64,000 nucleotides of DNA from Streptomyces fulvoviolaceus (GTDB lineage: Bacteria; Actinomycetota; Actinomycetes; Streptomycetales; Streptomycetaceae). The stretch is from positions 22,886-86,885 of the forward strand of contig NZ_JOEY01000044.1 in NCBI RefSeq assembly GCF_000718165.1, given 5' to 3'. The notes beneath the pieces were generated by a model, which worked only from the letters and a program-made list of their open reading frames with translations, was not told the DNA's origin and ran no database searches. Below are positions 50,377 to 58,394 of this stretch, in pieces; the stretch's first letter is position 1; every line of letters starts with the position of its first letter. Both the position numbers and the translations under genes were made by a program.

Positions 50377-51579
50377 ATGAGACACACCGATCCGGACGGG
50401 CGCCGGCTGGCCGCGGTCGTGCACACCACGTTCTTCCTGCTGCTGTGCTCGTCGTTCGCGCGCTTCCTGACCCGCGACCAGGACGGGGCGCGCGCCGGAT
50501 GGGTGGTGACGCTGTTCGCGGTCTTCGCGCTGCTCTACGTCCTCGGATACGTCCTGGCCCCCGCACCGACCCCCGGTACCGCGCCCACCACCCGGCACCT
50601 GGTCTGGCTGGGCGCCGTCTCGACGGTCTGGGCCGTCCTGCTCGCCCTCGCGCCGAGCGCCACGTGGTGCGCGATGCCGCTGCTGTTCGCCGGCCTGTAC
50701 GCCCTGCCGCCCCGCATCGCGGTGCCGCTGGCCGCCGTGCTCACGGCGCTGGTCGTGATCTCCGAAGTGCGGGTGTCGGACGGCGCGTTGAACCCCAACA
50801 TGGTGGTCGCCCCACCGGCCATCGCCGCGGTCGCCACCGCCGTCTTCGTCCAGCTGCAACGCCAGGCGGCCCGGCAGCGCGTACTGATCGACGACCTGGT
50901 CCGTACCCGGCGCGATCTCGCGGCCACCGAACGGCGGGCCGGCGTCCTGGCGGAACGGCAGCGGCTGTCGACGGAGATCCACGACACGCTCGCGCAGGGC
51001 CTGTCCAGCCAGCAGATGCTGCTCCAGGCCGCCGAGCGCGTGTGGGAGACGGACCCGGAAGCGGCCCGCGCGCACATCGGGAAGGCGGTCGGGATCACCT
51101 CCCGCGGCCTCGCCGAGGCCCGCCGCTTCGTGCACGACCTGGCACCGGCCGACCTGACCGGGCAGTCCCTCCCGGCAGCGCTCGGGGCACTCGCCGAGCG
51201 GGAGAGCGGCCCCGGCCTGACGATCGACTTCCGGCTCGACGGCGACCCCGGCCCGCTGCCGGAACGTATCGAGGCGGCCCTCCTGCGCATCGCCCAGGGC
51301 GCGCTGGCCAACGTACGCGAACACGCCGCCGCGACCCGGGCCGCGCTGACCCTGACCTGTCTGGACGACCAGGTCTCGCTGGACGTCGCCGACAACGGGC
51401 GGGGGTTCGACGCTGCCGCGCTCCCGTCGGAACCGGACCGGACGCGGGGCCACGGGCTGCCTGCCATGCGGATCCGGGCGCGGCAGTCGGGCGGCGCGCT
51501 CACCGTGGAATCGATGCCGGGCGAGGGCACGGTCGTATCGGTCGCAATCCCGTTCTCTCTGAAGGAGTCCGTCTCGTGA
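50377..51579 (+). CDS. Sensor histidine kinase, HisKA_3 family
   Basis: A 400-residue kinase with about six N-terminal membrane helices (residues 14-165), a short coiled-coil linker (RQRVLIDDLVRTRRDLAATE), the phosphoacceptor His in ERQRLSTEIHDTLAQGLSSQ, and an ATP-binding domain with ANVREHAAA and ADNGRGFD, ending in GEGTVVSVAIPF. The last codons overlap the response regulator start (GTGA). It faces away from the methyltransferase/synthase/LCP genes and may regulate them. Confidence 0.92.
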   Translation: MRHTDPDGRRLAAVVHTTFFLLLCSSFARFLTRDQDGARAGWVVTLFAVFALLYVLGYVLAPAPTPGTAPTTRHLVWLGAVSTVWAVLLALAPSATWCAMPLLFAGLYALPPRIAVPLAAVLTALVVISEVRVSDGALNPNMVVAPPAIAAVATAVFVQLQRQAARQRVLIDDLVRTRRDLAATERRAGVLAERQRLSTEIHDTLAQGLSSQQMLLQAAERVWETDPEAARAHIGKAVGITSRGLAEARRFVHDLAPADLTGQSLPAALGALAERESGPGLTIDFRLDGDPGPLPERIEAALLRIAQGALANVREHAAATRAALTLTCLDDQVSLDVADNGRGFDAAALPSEPDRTRGHGLPAMRIRARQSGGALTVESMPGEGTVVSVAIPFSLKESVS

Positions 51580-52208
51580 GTACCGCCGTCCGCCTGCTGC
51601 TGTGCGACGACCACGCCGTCGTCCGCGCCGGGCTGCGTGCCCTGCTGTCCAGCGCCGACGGCATCGAGGTGGTCGGTGAGGCGGGCAGCGGCGAGGAGGC
51701 GCTCGCCATGGCCGCGCATCTGCACCCCGACGTCGTACTGATGGACCTTCAGCTGGACGACGGCATGGACGGTGTGACGGCCACCCGGCTCCTGACCTCC
51801 GGGGCGGACGCGGGTCCCCGGGTCCTGGTGCTCACCATGTTCGACACCGACGCCGACATCACCCGTGCCATCGAGGCGGGCGCCACGGGCTACCTCCTCA
51901 AGGCCGAGCAGCCCGACGAGTTGTTCGCGGCGATCCACAACGCGGCAGCCGGCCGCACCGCGCTCTCGGCCCCCGTCGCCGACCGCCTCATGACCCGGCT
52001 GCGCAGCCCGCGCCCCACCCTGTCCGCGCGCGAGCACGAGATCCTCGGGCAACTCGCCCGTGGCCTGGGCAACCGGGAGATCGCCCGCGCCCTGTTCATC
52101 AGCGAGGCGACCGTCAAGACCCATCTCGGGCGGATCTACGGCAAGTTGGGCGTGGAGACGCGCGCCGGCGCGGTGGCGGTCGCGAAGGAGCGCCGGCTGC
52201 TGCCGTGA
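51576..52208 (+). CDS. NarL/LuxR-type response regulator
   Basis: A 210-residue regulator. Receiver: [18 protein letters not shown], Asp in VVLMDLQLDDGMDGV, Lys in GYLLKAEQPDELF. Output: LSAREHEILGQLARGLGNRE then IARALFISEATVKTHLGRIY. Start GTG 51576, overlapping the kinase stop by 4 bp. It sits between divergent halves of the polysaccharide locus and is the natural candidate to bind the palindrome at 50327. Confidence 0.93.
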   Translation: MSTAVRLLLCDDHAVVRAGLRALLSSADGIEVVGEAGSGEEALAMAAHLHPDVVLMDLQLDDGMDGVTATRLLTSGADAGPRVLVLTMFDTDADITRAIEAGATGYLLKAEQPDELFAAIHNAAAGRTALSAPVADRLMTRLRSPRPTLSAREHEILGQLARGLGNREIARALFISEATVKTHLGRIYGKLGVETRAGAVAVAKERRLLP

Positions 52209-52366
52209 GCTCCCGTGGGAACCGGGGACGTCCGATCCGCACTCTTCCGTTACTGCAGGCACCCTTGACAGGGTGCGTACTGTTTCGCGACGTTTGATCC
52301 TTGCCGGCACTTCCATCGGCAGGACGCGGACATCGCGTCGTGGGGGGAATTGGGGGGCGGTCGCTC

Positions 52367-53491
52367 ATGCGGTCCAGGAACAGTGAGATCACGATCCACA
52401 GACCCGAGGGGCTGAGCACCGAGCTCCGCCGGGCCTGGCACCGGGCGATGGACGATTCGCCGGACTACGCCAACCCCTTCCTGGCACCGGAGTTCGCGGC
52501 CGGGGTCGGCAGGTACCGCGCGGGGGCGCGGGTGGCCGTCCTGCACGAGCACGCGGAGCCGGTGGGCTTCCTCCCGTACGAACGCAACTCCTTCGGCGTC
52601 GGCCGGGCCATCGGACTCGGCCTCTCCGACGCCCAGGCCCTCGTGCACCGTCCGGGGGTCACCTGGGACACGCAGGAACTGCTGAAGGCCTGTGGGCTGT
52701 CCGTCTTCGAGTTCGACCACCTGGTCGAGGAGCAGAAGCCCTTCGGCCGCCATGTCACGGGGACCTTCGCCTCACCGGTCATCGACCTCAAGGACGGGGA
52801 CGGCGACGACAGTTACGCGGAGTGGCTGCGCGGCGCGTACCCCGGGCTGGCCAAGACGACGCTGAAGAAGGAGCGCCGGCTGGCACGCGACCTGGGCGAG
52901 ATGCGGTTCGTCTTCGACGAGCGCGACCCGCGGGCGCTGCCGACGCTCATGCGGTGGAAGTCCGCCCAGTACCGCCGGACGGGCCGGATGGACCGGTTCG
53001 CGCGGCCGTGGATCGTGGACCTGGTGAACCACCTGTACCAGGTCCGCGAGGAACACTTCACCGGCGTGCTGTCCGTGGTGTACGCGGGTGACCGGCCGGT
53101 CGCCGCGCACTTCGGGCCGAGATCACGCACGGTGTTCGCCCCCTGGTTCACCGCCTACGACCCCGAGCTCCGCTACTACTCCCCCGGCCTGATCATGCAC
53201 CTGCGGATGGCGCAGGCCGCGGGCCGGGACGGTGTGCGGCTCATGGACCTGGGGCGCGGCGACAAGGAGTGGAAGGACTGGCTCAAGACCCGCGAGCTGC
53301 GGGTCGGCGAGGGTTTCGCGACCCGCCCCCACCCGGTCGCGGCGGCGCACCGGCTGTGGCGCAGGCCGGTGCGCGGTCTGCGGAACACGGTCCTGGCCCA
53401 CCCCGGACTCAGGGAGCCGGCCGACCGGCTCCTCAAGACGGTCGGCACGCTGCGTACGTCGAGCGGTCGGGCGGACTCCCGGGCAGGCTGA
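52367..53491 (+). CDS. BioF2-like acetyltransferase (CelD/GNAT type)
   Basis: A 374-residue cytoplasmic protein with a double-GNAT layout: residues about 20-150 form a first lobe (RVAVLHEHAEPVGFLPYERN), and 160-300 the acetyltransferase-like lobe (KTTLKKERRLARDLGEMRFV, LSVVYAGDRPVAAHFGPRSR, YSPGLIMHLRMAQAAGRDGV, MDLGRGDKEWKDWLKT), matching the BioF2/CelD family. Relatives occur in cellulose and exopolysaccharide loci and are thought to acylate amino sugars. ATG 52367 has a G-rich site upstream. Followed by a sugar aminotransferase gene 105 bp on, so aminated and acylated sugar synthesis is a good guess. Confidence 0.85.
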   Translation: MRSRNSEITIHRPEGLSTELRRAWHRAMDDSPDYANPFLAPEFAAGVGRYRAGARVAVLHEHAEPVGFLPYERNSFGVGRAIGLGLSDAQALVHRPGVTWDTQELLKACGLSVFEFDHLVEEQKPFGRHVTGTFASPVIDLKDGDGDDSYAEWLRGAYPGLAKTTLKKERRLARDLGEMRFVFDERDPRALPTLMRWKSAQYRRTGRMDRFARPWIVDLVNHLYQVREEHFTGVLSVVYAGDRPVAAHFGPRSRTVFAPWFTAYDPELRYYSPGLIMHLRMAQAAGRDGVRLMDLGRGDKEWKDWLKTRELRVGEGFATRPHPVAAAHRLWRRPVRGLRNTVLAHPGLREPADRLLKTVGTLRTSSGRADSRAG

Positions 53492-53596
53492 CCGGCCTTC
53501 TCACGCACGGCCGCTCCCGCCGTCTCCCCCACCGACGCGAGCGCGCCGTGCGCCCTCCCAACACGCCTCGCCCACCCTTCGGGGGAAGGGACGACC

Positions 53597-54805
53597 ATGC
53601 CGTACGGCTCGCGGCTCGCCGCGACGATGACACGGCGACTCGGACGTCCGTGCGTCTACACACCCTCGGCCCGGCTGGCGCTCTACCTGGCGCTGCGGCG
53701 CTGGTGCCGGCCGGGCGCACGGGTGCTGATGTCGCCGGTGAACGACGACGTGATCCTCTTCGTGGTCCTCGCGGCCGGGCTGCGCCCGGTGCAGGCCCCC
53801 GTGTCCGTCCAGGACGGCAACATCGACGTGTCCGCCGTACCGGAGTCGACCTGGCGGAACGTGGACGCCGTCCTGACCACCAACCTGTACGGCATCCCGG
53901 ACCGGGTCGTCGAACTGCGGCGGCGCTGCGAGGAGTTGGGGATCCCCCTGTTCGAGGACGCGGCGCACGCGATCGGCACCCACGTGGCGGGACAGCCGAT
54001 CGGGACCTTCGGTATGGCGGCGGTTTTCAGCCTCTCCAAGCACGTGGCCGGGATGGCCGGCGGTTTCCTGGCCGTAGAGGACGAGCGCACGCGACGGGAG
54101 CTGGAGCTGCTGCGCGACGACCTCCTGGTGCCGGGCCGTCTGCGCGAGGACCTGGCCACGACACTGCGGCCGCTGGCGCGTTCCGCCGCACGCGGTCTCC
54201 ACCTGGTGCATCCGGTGTGGCGGACGATGCAGCGCCTCGGGCTGCTGGAGCGCGACGCCTTCCGCATGGACCTGCACGCCCTGCGGCTCGCCGCCTCCGC
54301 CCGCGAGGCGCCGAGCCTGGAAGCGTACGAGCCCTGGGTGCGCGTCGACCTGCACAGCTTCCGGGCCCGCCACGGAACCCTCGTCCGCGGCCAGCTGGCG
54401 CTGCGGATGGCCCGGCTCGACGAGGACCTCGCCCGGCGCCGGGCCGGGGTCTCGCTGCTGTCGGACACGGCCTGGGCCACCCCTGCCCTGCGGGACCGGG
54501 CGGCGCACGACGGCCCGCACGCCCTCTTCCGGGTGCCGCTCCTGGTCCACGACCGCGACGCCCTCGTGGAACGCCTGGTGAACCACGACGTGGTCACGGG
54601 GTACATCTACGACCCCCCGCTCGACGACTACGCGGGCGCGGAGTTCGTCGAACCGTCCCCCGACCCGAAGGCCGCCCGCTGGTTCGCCGCGCACGTGCTC
54701 CCCGCCGATCCGCTCCTCGCCCGCAGGATCATCAAGGCCTTCGCGAGAGAACAGGTGGCCGGCGCGCACCCCTGGGCCGCTGCGGTCGGCCGACCCGGTG
54801 AATGA
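53597..54805 (+). CDS. DegT/DnrJ/EryC1/StrS-type aminotransferase
   Basis: A 402-residue PLP enzyme. The PLP lysine is in AVFSLSKHVAGMAGG, with the phosphate and ring contacts in TNLYGIPDRV and PLFEDAAHAIGTH. Substrate specificity may be unusual since the protein begins with RLGRPCVYTPSARLALYLAL rather than the common G-x-x-F-P motif, and the C-terminal portion is divergent. These enzymes transaminate keto-sugar nucleotides to amino sugars. GGGGGAAGGG precedes the ATG. With the BioF2 acyltransferase it could supply an N-acylated amino sugar to the polymer. Confidence 0.85.
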   Translation: MPYGSRLAATMTRRLGRPCVYTPSARLALYLALRRWCRPGARVLMSPVNDDVILFVVLAAGLRPVQAPVSVQDGNIDVSAVPESTWRNVDAVLTTNLYGIPDRVVELRRRCEELGIPLFEDAAHAIGTHVAGQPIGTFGMAAVFSLSKHVAGMAGGFLAVEDERTRRELELLRDDLLVPGRLREDLATTLRPLARSAARGLHLVHPVWRTMQRLGLLERDAFRMDLHALRLAASAREAPSLEAYEPWVRVDLHSFRARHGTLVRGQLALRMARLDEDLARRRAGVSLLSDTAWATPALRDRAAHDGPHALFRVPLLVHDRDALVERLVNHDVVTGYIYDPPLDDYAGAEFVEPSPDPKAARWFAAHVLPADPLLARRIIKAFAREQVAGAHPWAAAVGRPGE

Positions 54806-54859
54806 CCGAAAATCGATCGGGTTAGCATATGAGCGCCGTCTAGCTCGAAAGAGATTCCT

Positions 54860-56320
54860 GTGACTGTCAAGGACGACTCGTTCACCGACTGGAAGAACCG
54901 CGAGGAGATCGCGGAATCGATGATCCCGATGATCGGGAGGCTGCACCGGGAGCGGGACGTCACCGTCCTGCTGCACAGCCGTTCCCTGGTGAACAAGTCG
55001 GTGGTCAGCATCCTCAAGACCCACCGGTTCGCCCGGCAGATCGCGGGCGAGGAGCTCTCGGTCACGGACACGCTGCCCTTCCTCCAGGCGCTCACCACGC
55101 TCGACCTCGGCCCGTCCCAGATCGACATCGGCATGCTCGCCGCGACGTACCGGACCGACGACCGCGGCCTGACGGTTCAGGAGTTCACCGCCGACGCCGT
55201 CGCCGGTGCCACGGGCGCCAACAAGATCGAGATCGAGGGGGGCGAGGGACGTGACGTCGTCCTCTACGGCTTCGGCCGCATCGGCCGCCTCGTCGCCCGC
55301 CTGCTGATCGAGAAGGCCGGCTCCGGCAACGGTCTGCGGCTGCGCGCGATCGTGGTGCGTGGGGGCGGCGGCCGGGCCTCCGAGGATCTCGTGAAGCGCG
55401 CCTCGCTGCTGCGCCGCGACTCCATCCACGGCCAGTTCCAGGGCACGATCACGGTGGACGAGGCGAGCAGCACGATCTTCGCCAACGGCAACGCGATCAA
55501 GGTGATCTACGCGAACGACCCGTCCGAGGTCGACTACACGGCGTACGGCATCAACAACGCCATCCTCATCGACAACACCGGCAAGTGGCGCGACCGCGAA
55601 GGCCTCTCCCAGCACCTGCGCCCGGGCATCGACAAGGTCGTCCTGACCGCGCCGGGCAAGGGCGACGTCCCCAATATCGTGCACGGCGTCAACCACGACA
55701 CGATCAAGCCGGACGAGCAGATCCTGTCCTGCGCCTCCTGCACCACCAACGCGATCGTCCCGCCGCTGAAGGCGATGGCGGACGAGTACGGCGTGCTGCG
55801 CGGCCACGTGGAGACGGTCCACTCGTTCACCAACGACCAGAACCTGCTGGACAACTACCACAAGGCCGACCGCCGCGGCCGCTCGGCGCCGCTCAACATG
55901 GTCATCACCGAGACGGGTGCCGCCTCCGCCGTGGCGAAGGCACTGCCCGACCTCAAGGCGCCGATCACCGGCAGCTCGATCCGGGTCCCGGTGCCCGACG
56001 TCTCGATCGCGATCCTCAGCCTGCGGCTCGGGCGCGAGACCGACCGCGAGGAGGTCCTCGACTACCTCCGCAACGTGTCGCTGACCTCGCCGCTCAAGCG
56101 CCAGATCGACTTCACGACGGCCCCCGACGCGGTCTCCAGCGACTTCATCGGCTCGCGCCACGCCTCGATCATCGATGCGGGTCCCACCAGGGTCGACGGC
56201 GACAATGCGATCCTCTACCTCTGGTACGACAACGAGTTCGGCTACTCCTGCCAGGTGATCCGGGTCGTCCAGCACGTCTCCGGCGTGGAGTACCCGACGT
56301 TCCCGTCCCCGGCGGTCTGA
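54860..56320 (+). CDS. gap2: Glyceraldehyde-3-phosphate dehydrogenase, long Gap2-like form
   Basis: A 486-residue enzyme. The first 130 residues are an extension (DSFTDWKNREEIAESMIPMI) absent from common 335-residue GAPDH. The NAD domain starts VVLYGFGRIGRLVARLL and the catalytic Cys is in LSCASCTTNAIVPPLKAM, with HSFTNDQNLLDNYHKADRRG and SSDFIGSRHASI in the catalytic domain. It oxidises glyceraldehyde-3-phosphate with phosphate; this long subtype occurs in Streptomyces beside the ordinary Gap1 and may favour NADP or gluconeogenesis. Start GTG 54860. A perfect 15-bp stem terminator follows. Confidence 0.93.
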   Translation: MTVKDDSFTDWKNREEIAESMIPMIGRLHRERDVTVLLHSRSLVNKSVVSILKTHRFARQIAGEELSVTDTLPFLQALTTLDLGPSQIDIGMLAATYRTDDRGLTVQEFTADAVAGATGANKIEIEGGEGRDVVLYGFGRIGRLVARLLIEKAGSGNGLRLRAIVVRGGGGRASEDLVKRASLLRRDSIHGQFQGTITVDEASSTIFANGNAIKVIYANDPSEVDYTAYGINNAILIDNTGKWRDREGLSQHLRPGIDKVVLTAPGKGDVPNIVHGVNHDTIKPDEQILSCASCTTNAIVPPLKAMADEYGVLRGHVETVHSFTNDQNLLDNYHKADRRGRSAPLNMVITETGAASAVAKALPDLKAPITGSSIRVPVPDVSIAILSLRLGRETDREEVLDYLRNVSLTSPLKRQIDFTTAPDAVSSDFIGSRHASIIDAGPTRVDGDNAILYLWYDNEFGYSCQVIRVVQHVSGVEYPTFPSPAV

Positions 56321-56336
56321 CCTCGGCGCACCACCT

Positions 56337-56372
56337 CGACCGACGCCCCGCTTCCCGGCGGGGCGTCGGTCG
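56337..56372. terminator. Strong bidirectional terminator after gap2
   Basis: A perfect 15-bp stem (CGACCGACGCCCCGC with GCGGGGCGTCGGTCG) around TTCCCG sits in the 60-bp gap between gap2 and the convergent lipoprotein gene. Confidence 0.88.
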
Positions 56373-56380
56373 CGTCGGCA

Positions 56381-56929
56381 TCAACGGCGGATGTTCTCCA
56401 CCTCGCCGAAGCCCTCTCCCTCGTACCACCGAAGCCGCGTCAGCCACTCGGTGGAGGAGTTGGTGAAGGTCAGGCGCCGCGCGTCGCCGTCGGCGGTGGC
56501 CTTCTCCCAGCCGTCGAAGTCCTTGGTGACCTTCGTGTCCCAGTGCGTGAGGCCGGCGGTGCCGACCGCGGCGATCGACTCGTCCGGCGGGTCTCCGTCC
56601 GCGCAGTAGTAGCCCCAGTTTGCGATGACCGCGACCGTGTCGCCGAACGCCTTGAGGCCGAGGCTCTGGCAGGCGTTCGACTGGGTCGCGTACACGATGC
56701 GCGGCTTGCTCCACGCCCCGCCCTCGGCATCCTGGTGCTGCTCGAGCACCCCGCGCCCGGCTGCGTACGACACACCCACACGGCGGCCGTCCGCCAGCTT
56801 GATCTCCTCGTCGAACCGGGCGTGCGTGGGCGAGGCACCCGTGGCGCTGTCGTCTCCCCCGGCTCCCGGCCGCCCGCAGGCCACCACTATCACCGCACCG
56901 GCCAGAGCCAGCCACCGAGCACCGCGCAT
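56381..56929 (-). CDS. Putative lipoprotein, unknown family
   Basis: A 182-residue exported protein. Residues 1-18 are a signal peptide ending VIVVACGRPG, with Cys18 as the likely lipid anchor. The mature part is beta-rich (FDEEIKLADGRRVGVSYAAG, RIVYATQSNACQSLGLKAFG, IANWGYYCADGDPPD) with one Cys pair (in SNACQS and YYCADG). It lies 16 bp downstream of the sortase gene on the same strand, so it may be co-transcribed, although lipoproteins are not sortase substrates. No function recognised. Confidence 0.75.
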   Translation of the reverse strand: MRGARWLALAGAVIVVACGRPGAGGDDSATGASPTHARFDEEIKLADGRRVGVSYAAGRGVLEQHQDAEGGAWSKPRIVYATQSNACQSLGLKAFGDTVAVIANWGYYCADGDPPDESIAAVGTAGLTHWDTKVTKDFDGWEKATADGDARRLTFTNSSTEWLTRLRWYEGEGFGEVENIRR

Positions 56930-56945
56930 GCGTATGTCCCTCCCG

Positions 56946-57599
56946 TCAGACCAGGTGGGCGAAGACCACCAGGTTCGCGGTGTAGTCCTTGACCTTGCGG
57001 TCGTAGTCTCCCGCGCAGGTAATCAACCGGACCTGGGCCCGCGGGGTGTCTGCGTACACCCGTTCGCTGGGGAAGTGATCCTTGTCGAAGGTCTCCACGC
57101 TGTCGACCACGAAGTGCGCTCTGCGCCCGTCGGCCCGCTTCACGGAGAAACGGTCCCCCTTCTCCAGTCCGTCGAGGTCCGCGAACACGGCCGCGGACGT
57201 CTTCGTGTCCACGTGCCCGGCGATCACCGCGGTGCCCGCCTCACCGGGGGACACCCCCTTGGCGTACCAGCCGACGAGGTTGGTGTCGGCGGCGGGCGGG
57301 GCTTCGAGCCGGCCCGAGCGGGCGATGGCGAGGTCGGTGAAGGGGGCGTCGACCGAGATGGTGGGGATGAGCAGACGGGTCGGCCTGGAGCGCGGGAGGT
57401 GCTTCCCGGGTGGGGCTGACCCGGCGGCGGGCGCGGCGTGCGGCGCGCGGCTGGTGTCGGACGACTCGTCAAGTCCCCCGACCAGGCTCACTGCCAGCAC
57501 CAGGGCGGCCACACCCCAGAACACGGTCGCGCCTTTGCGGAGTCTCCGTTCGGGGGGCGCTGAATCGGCATCGACGGAGGAAGGTCGGCCGGCTGCCAT
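56946..57599 (-). CDS. srtF: Class F sortase
   Basis: A 217-residue membrane-anchored transpeptidase. One helix at about residues 24-42 precedes a Pro-rich linker and the sortase barrel. Catalytic residues are His129 in VIAGHVDTKT, Cys195 in RLITCAGDYD and Arg201 a few residues later. Class F sortases of actinobacteria recognise LPxTG-like signals; cellular roles are poorly known. An LAxTG-bearing surface protein is encoded 191 bp upstream on the same strand, which makes it the obvious candidate substrate, though Streptomyces LAxTG proteins are usually handled by class E enzymes. Confidence 0.92.
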   Translation of the reverse strand: MAAGRPSSVDADSAPPERRLRKGATVFWGVAALVLAVSLVGGLDESSDTSRAPHAAPAAGSAPPGKHLPRSRPTRLLIPTISVDAPFTDLAIARSGRLEAPPAADTNLVGWYAKGVSPGEAGTAVIAGHVDTKTSAAVFADLDGLEKGDRFSVKRADGRRAHFVVDSVETFDKDHFPSERVYADTPRAQVRLITCAGDYDRKVKDYTANLVVFAHLV

Positions 57600-57621
57600 C
57601 GGACATCACCTCACTCGAGCG

Positions 57622-57700
57622 CCCCACAGGGGCGCGGGGCTGTATCGGCATGCGGCTGCGCCGCGTGGGCGCGACCAGCCACGACGCACCCGCAGCAGAC
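57622..57700. repeat. Streptomyces dispersed intergenic repeat
   Basis: The segment contains CACAGGGGCGCGGGGCTGTA, then TGCGGCTGCGCCGCGTGGG and CGCGACCAGCCACGACGCAC followed by CCGCAG, which I recognise as a widespread short repeat found between Streptomyces genes. The CGGC-rich middle can fold as a hairpin. It occupies the gap between the sortase gene and the LAxTG protein gene; nothing else is visible in 57600-57790. Confidence 0.65.
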
Positions 57701-57790
57701 GCACAACCAGTCCAGCGAAGCGCTACCGCGGGGCCGCCGCCGCGCAAGGCACGCGTACGGCGACCCCGCGGTCGCTATGGCCGGCATCGG

Positions 57791-58150
57791 TCAGGCCACG
57801 CCTTCGGCGACCTTGTTGCGCCGCAGGACGTACACACCGGTGCCGATCACCGCCAGCACGGCCAGACCGCCCGCGGTGACACCGGTGGTGGCGAGGGCGC
57901 CCCCTCCGGTGTGCATCCCGCCGCGCGGCTTGTCGTGGTCGGTGCTCCAGGGATCCCCGCCGCCCCGGTAGGTCTCCGGGTCGTGTTTCGGATCCTTGGC
58001 GACGCCCCAGTCGTCCTGGCTCACCGCGGACGGGGCTTTCGTGCCGTAGGACGAGTCGTCACCCGTCACATCGGCGTGGGCGATGGGTGCCGCGATCGCG
58101 AGAGCGGCCGTGGCGGTTGCGGTGGCGAGCAGTATGCGGACAGAGCGCAT
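57791..58150 (-). CDS. Small cell-surface protein with LAxTG-type sorting signal
   Basis: A 119-residue exported protein. Signal peptide residues 1-27 (VRILLATATATAALAIAAPI then AHA). The mature part is hydrophilic, rich in Asp, Gly and Pro. The C-terminus is a sorting signal: LATTG at 86-90, a hydrophobic helix (91-109) and the charged tail RRNKVAEGVA. LAxTG is the motif of Streptomyces chaplins and other wall-anchored proteins. Upstream of a class F sortase gene in the same orientation, it is likely to be attached to the wall by that enzyme or by class E sortases. Function of the short mature part unknown. Confidence 0.85.
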   Translation of the reverse strand: MRSVRILLATATATAALAIAAPIAHADVTGDDSSYGTKAPSAVSQDDWGVAKDPKHDPETYRGGGDPWSTDHDKPRGGMHTGGGALATTGVTAGGLAVLAVIGTGVYVLRRNKVAEGVA

Positions 58151-58357
58151 CGTGGAGTCCTTCCGTCGCAGCCGGGCAGCTGACCTCTCGTCACCTGTGC
58201 GGAACCCGGCCCTGACGTGATCCACCGTCAGCGAGCCCGCGCCATCGCACCATCCGGGGGCGTTCACTCGGGTTACCACGGCTGCCCCGGGGTCTCCTGA
58301 GCGCCCGCGATCCCTTGACGCTCAACCGTTTCGTTGCTTCCCTCGAAAGGCTGATTA

Positions 58358-58371
58358 TGGGAGCGCTCCCA
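58358..58371. promoter_or_regulatory. CebR box (cellobiose-regulon operator)
   Basis: TGGGAGCGCTCCCA is exactly the 14-bp palindrome bound by CebR, the LacI-type cellobiose/cellotriose-responsive repressor of Streptomyces. It ends 23 bp before the double-esterase start, well placed to block transcription. Confidence 0.9.
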
Positions 58372-58394
58372 CCCCACCCGTGAAAGGGATCCCC

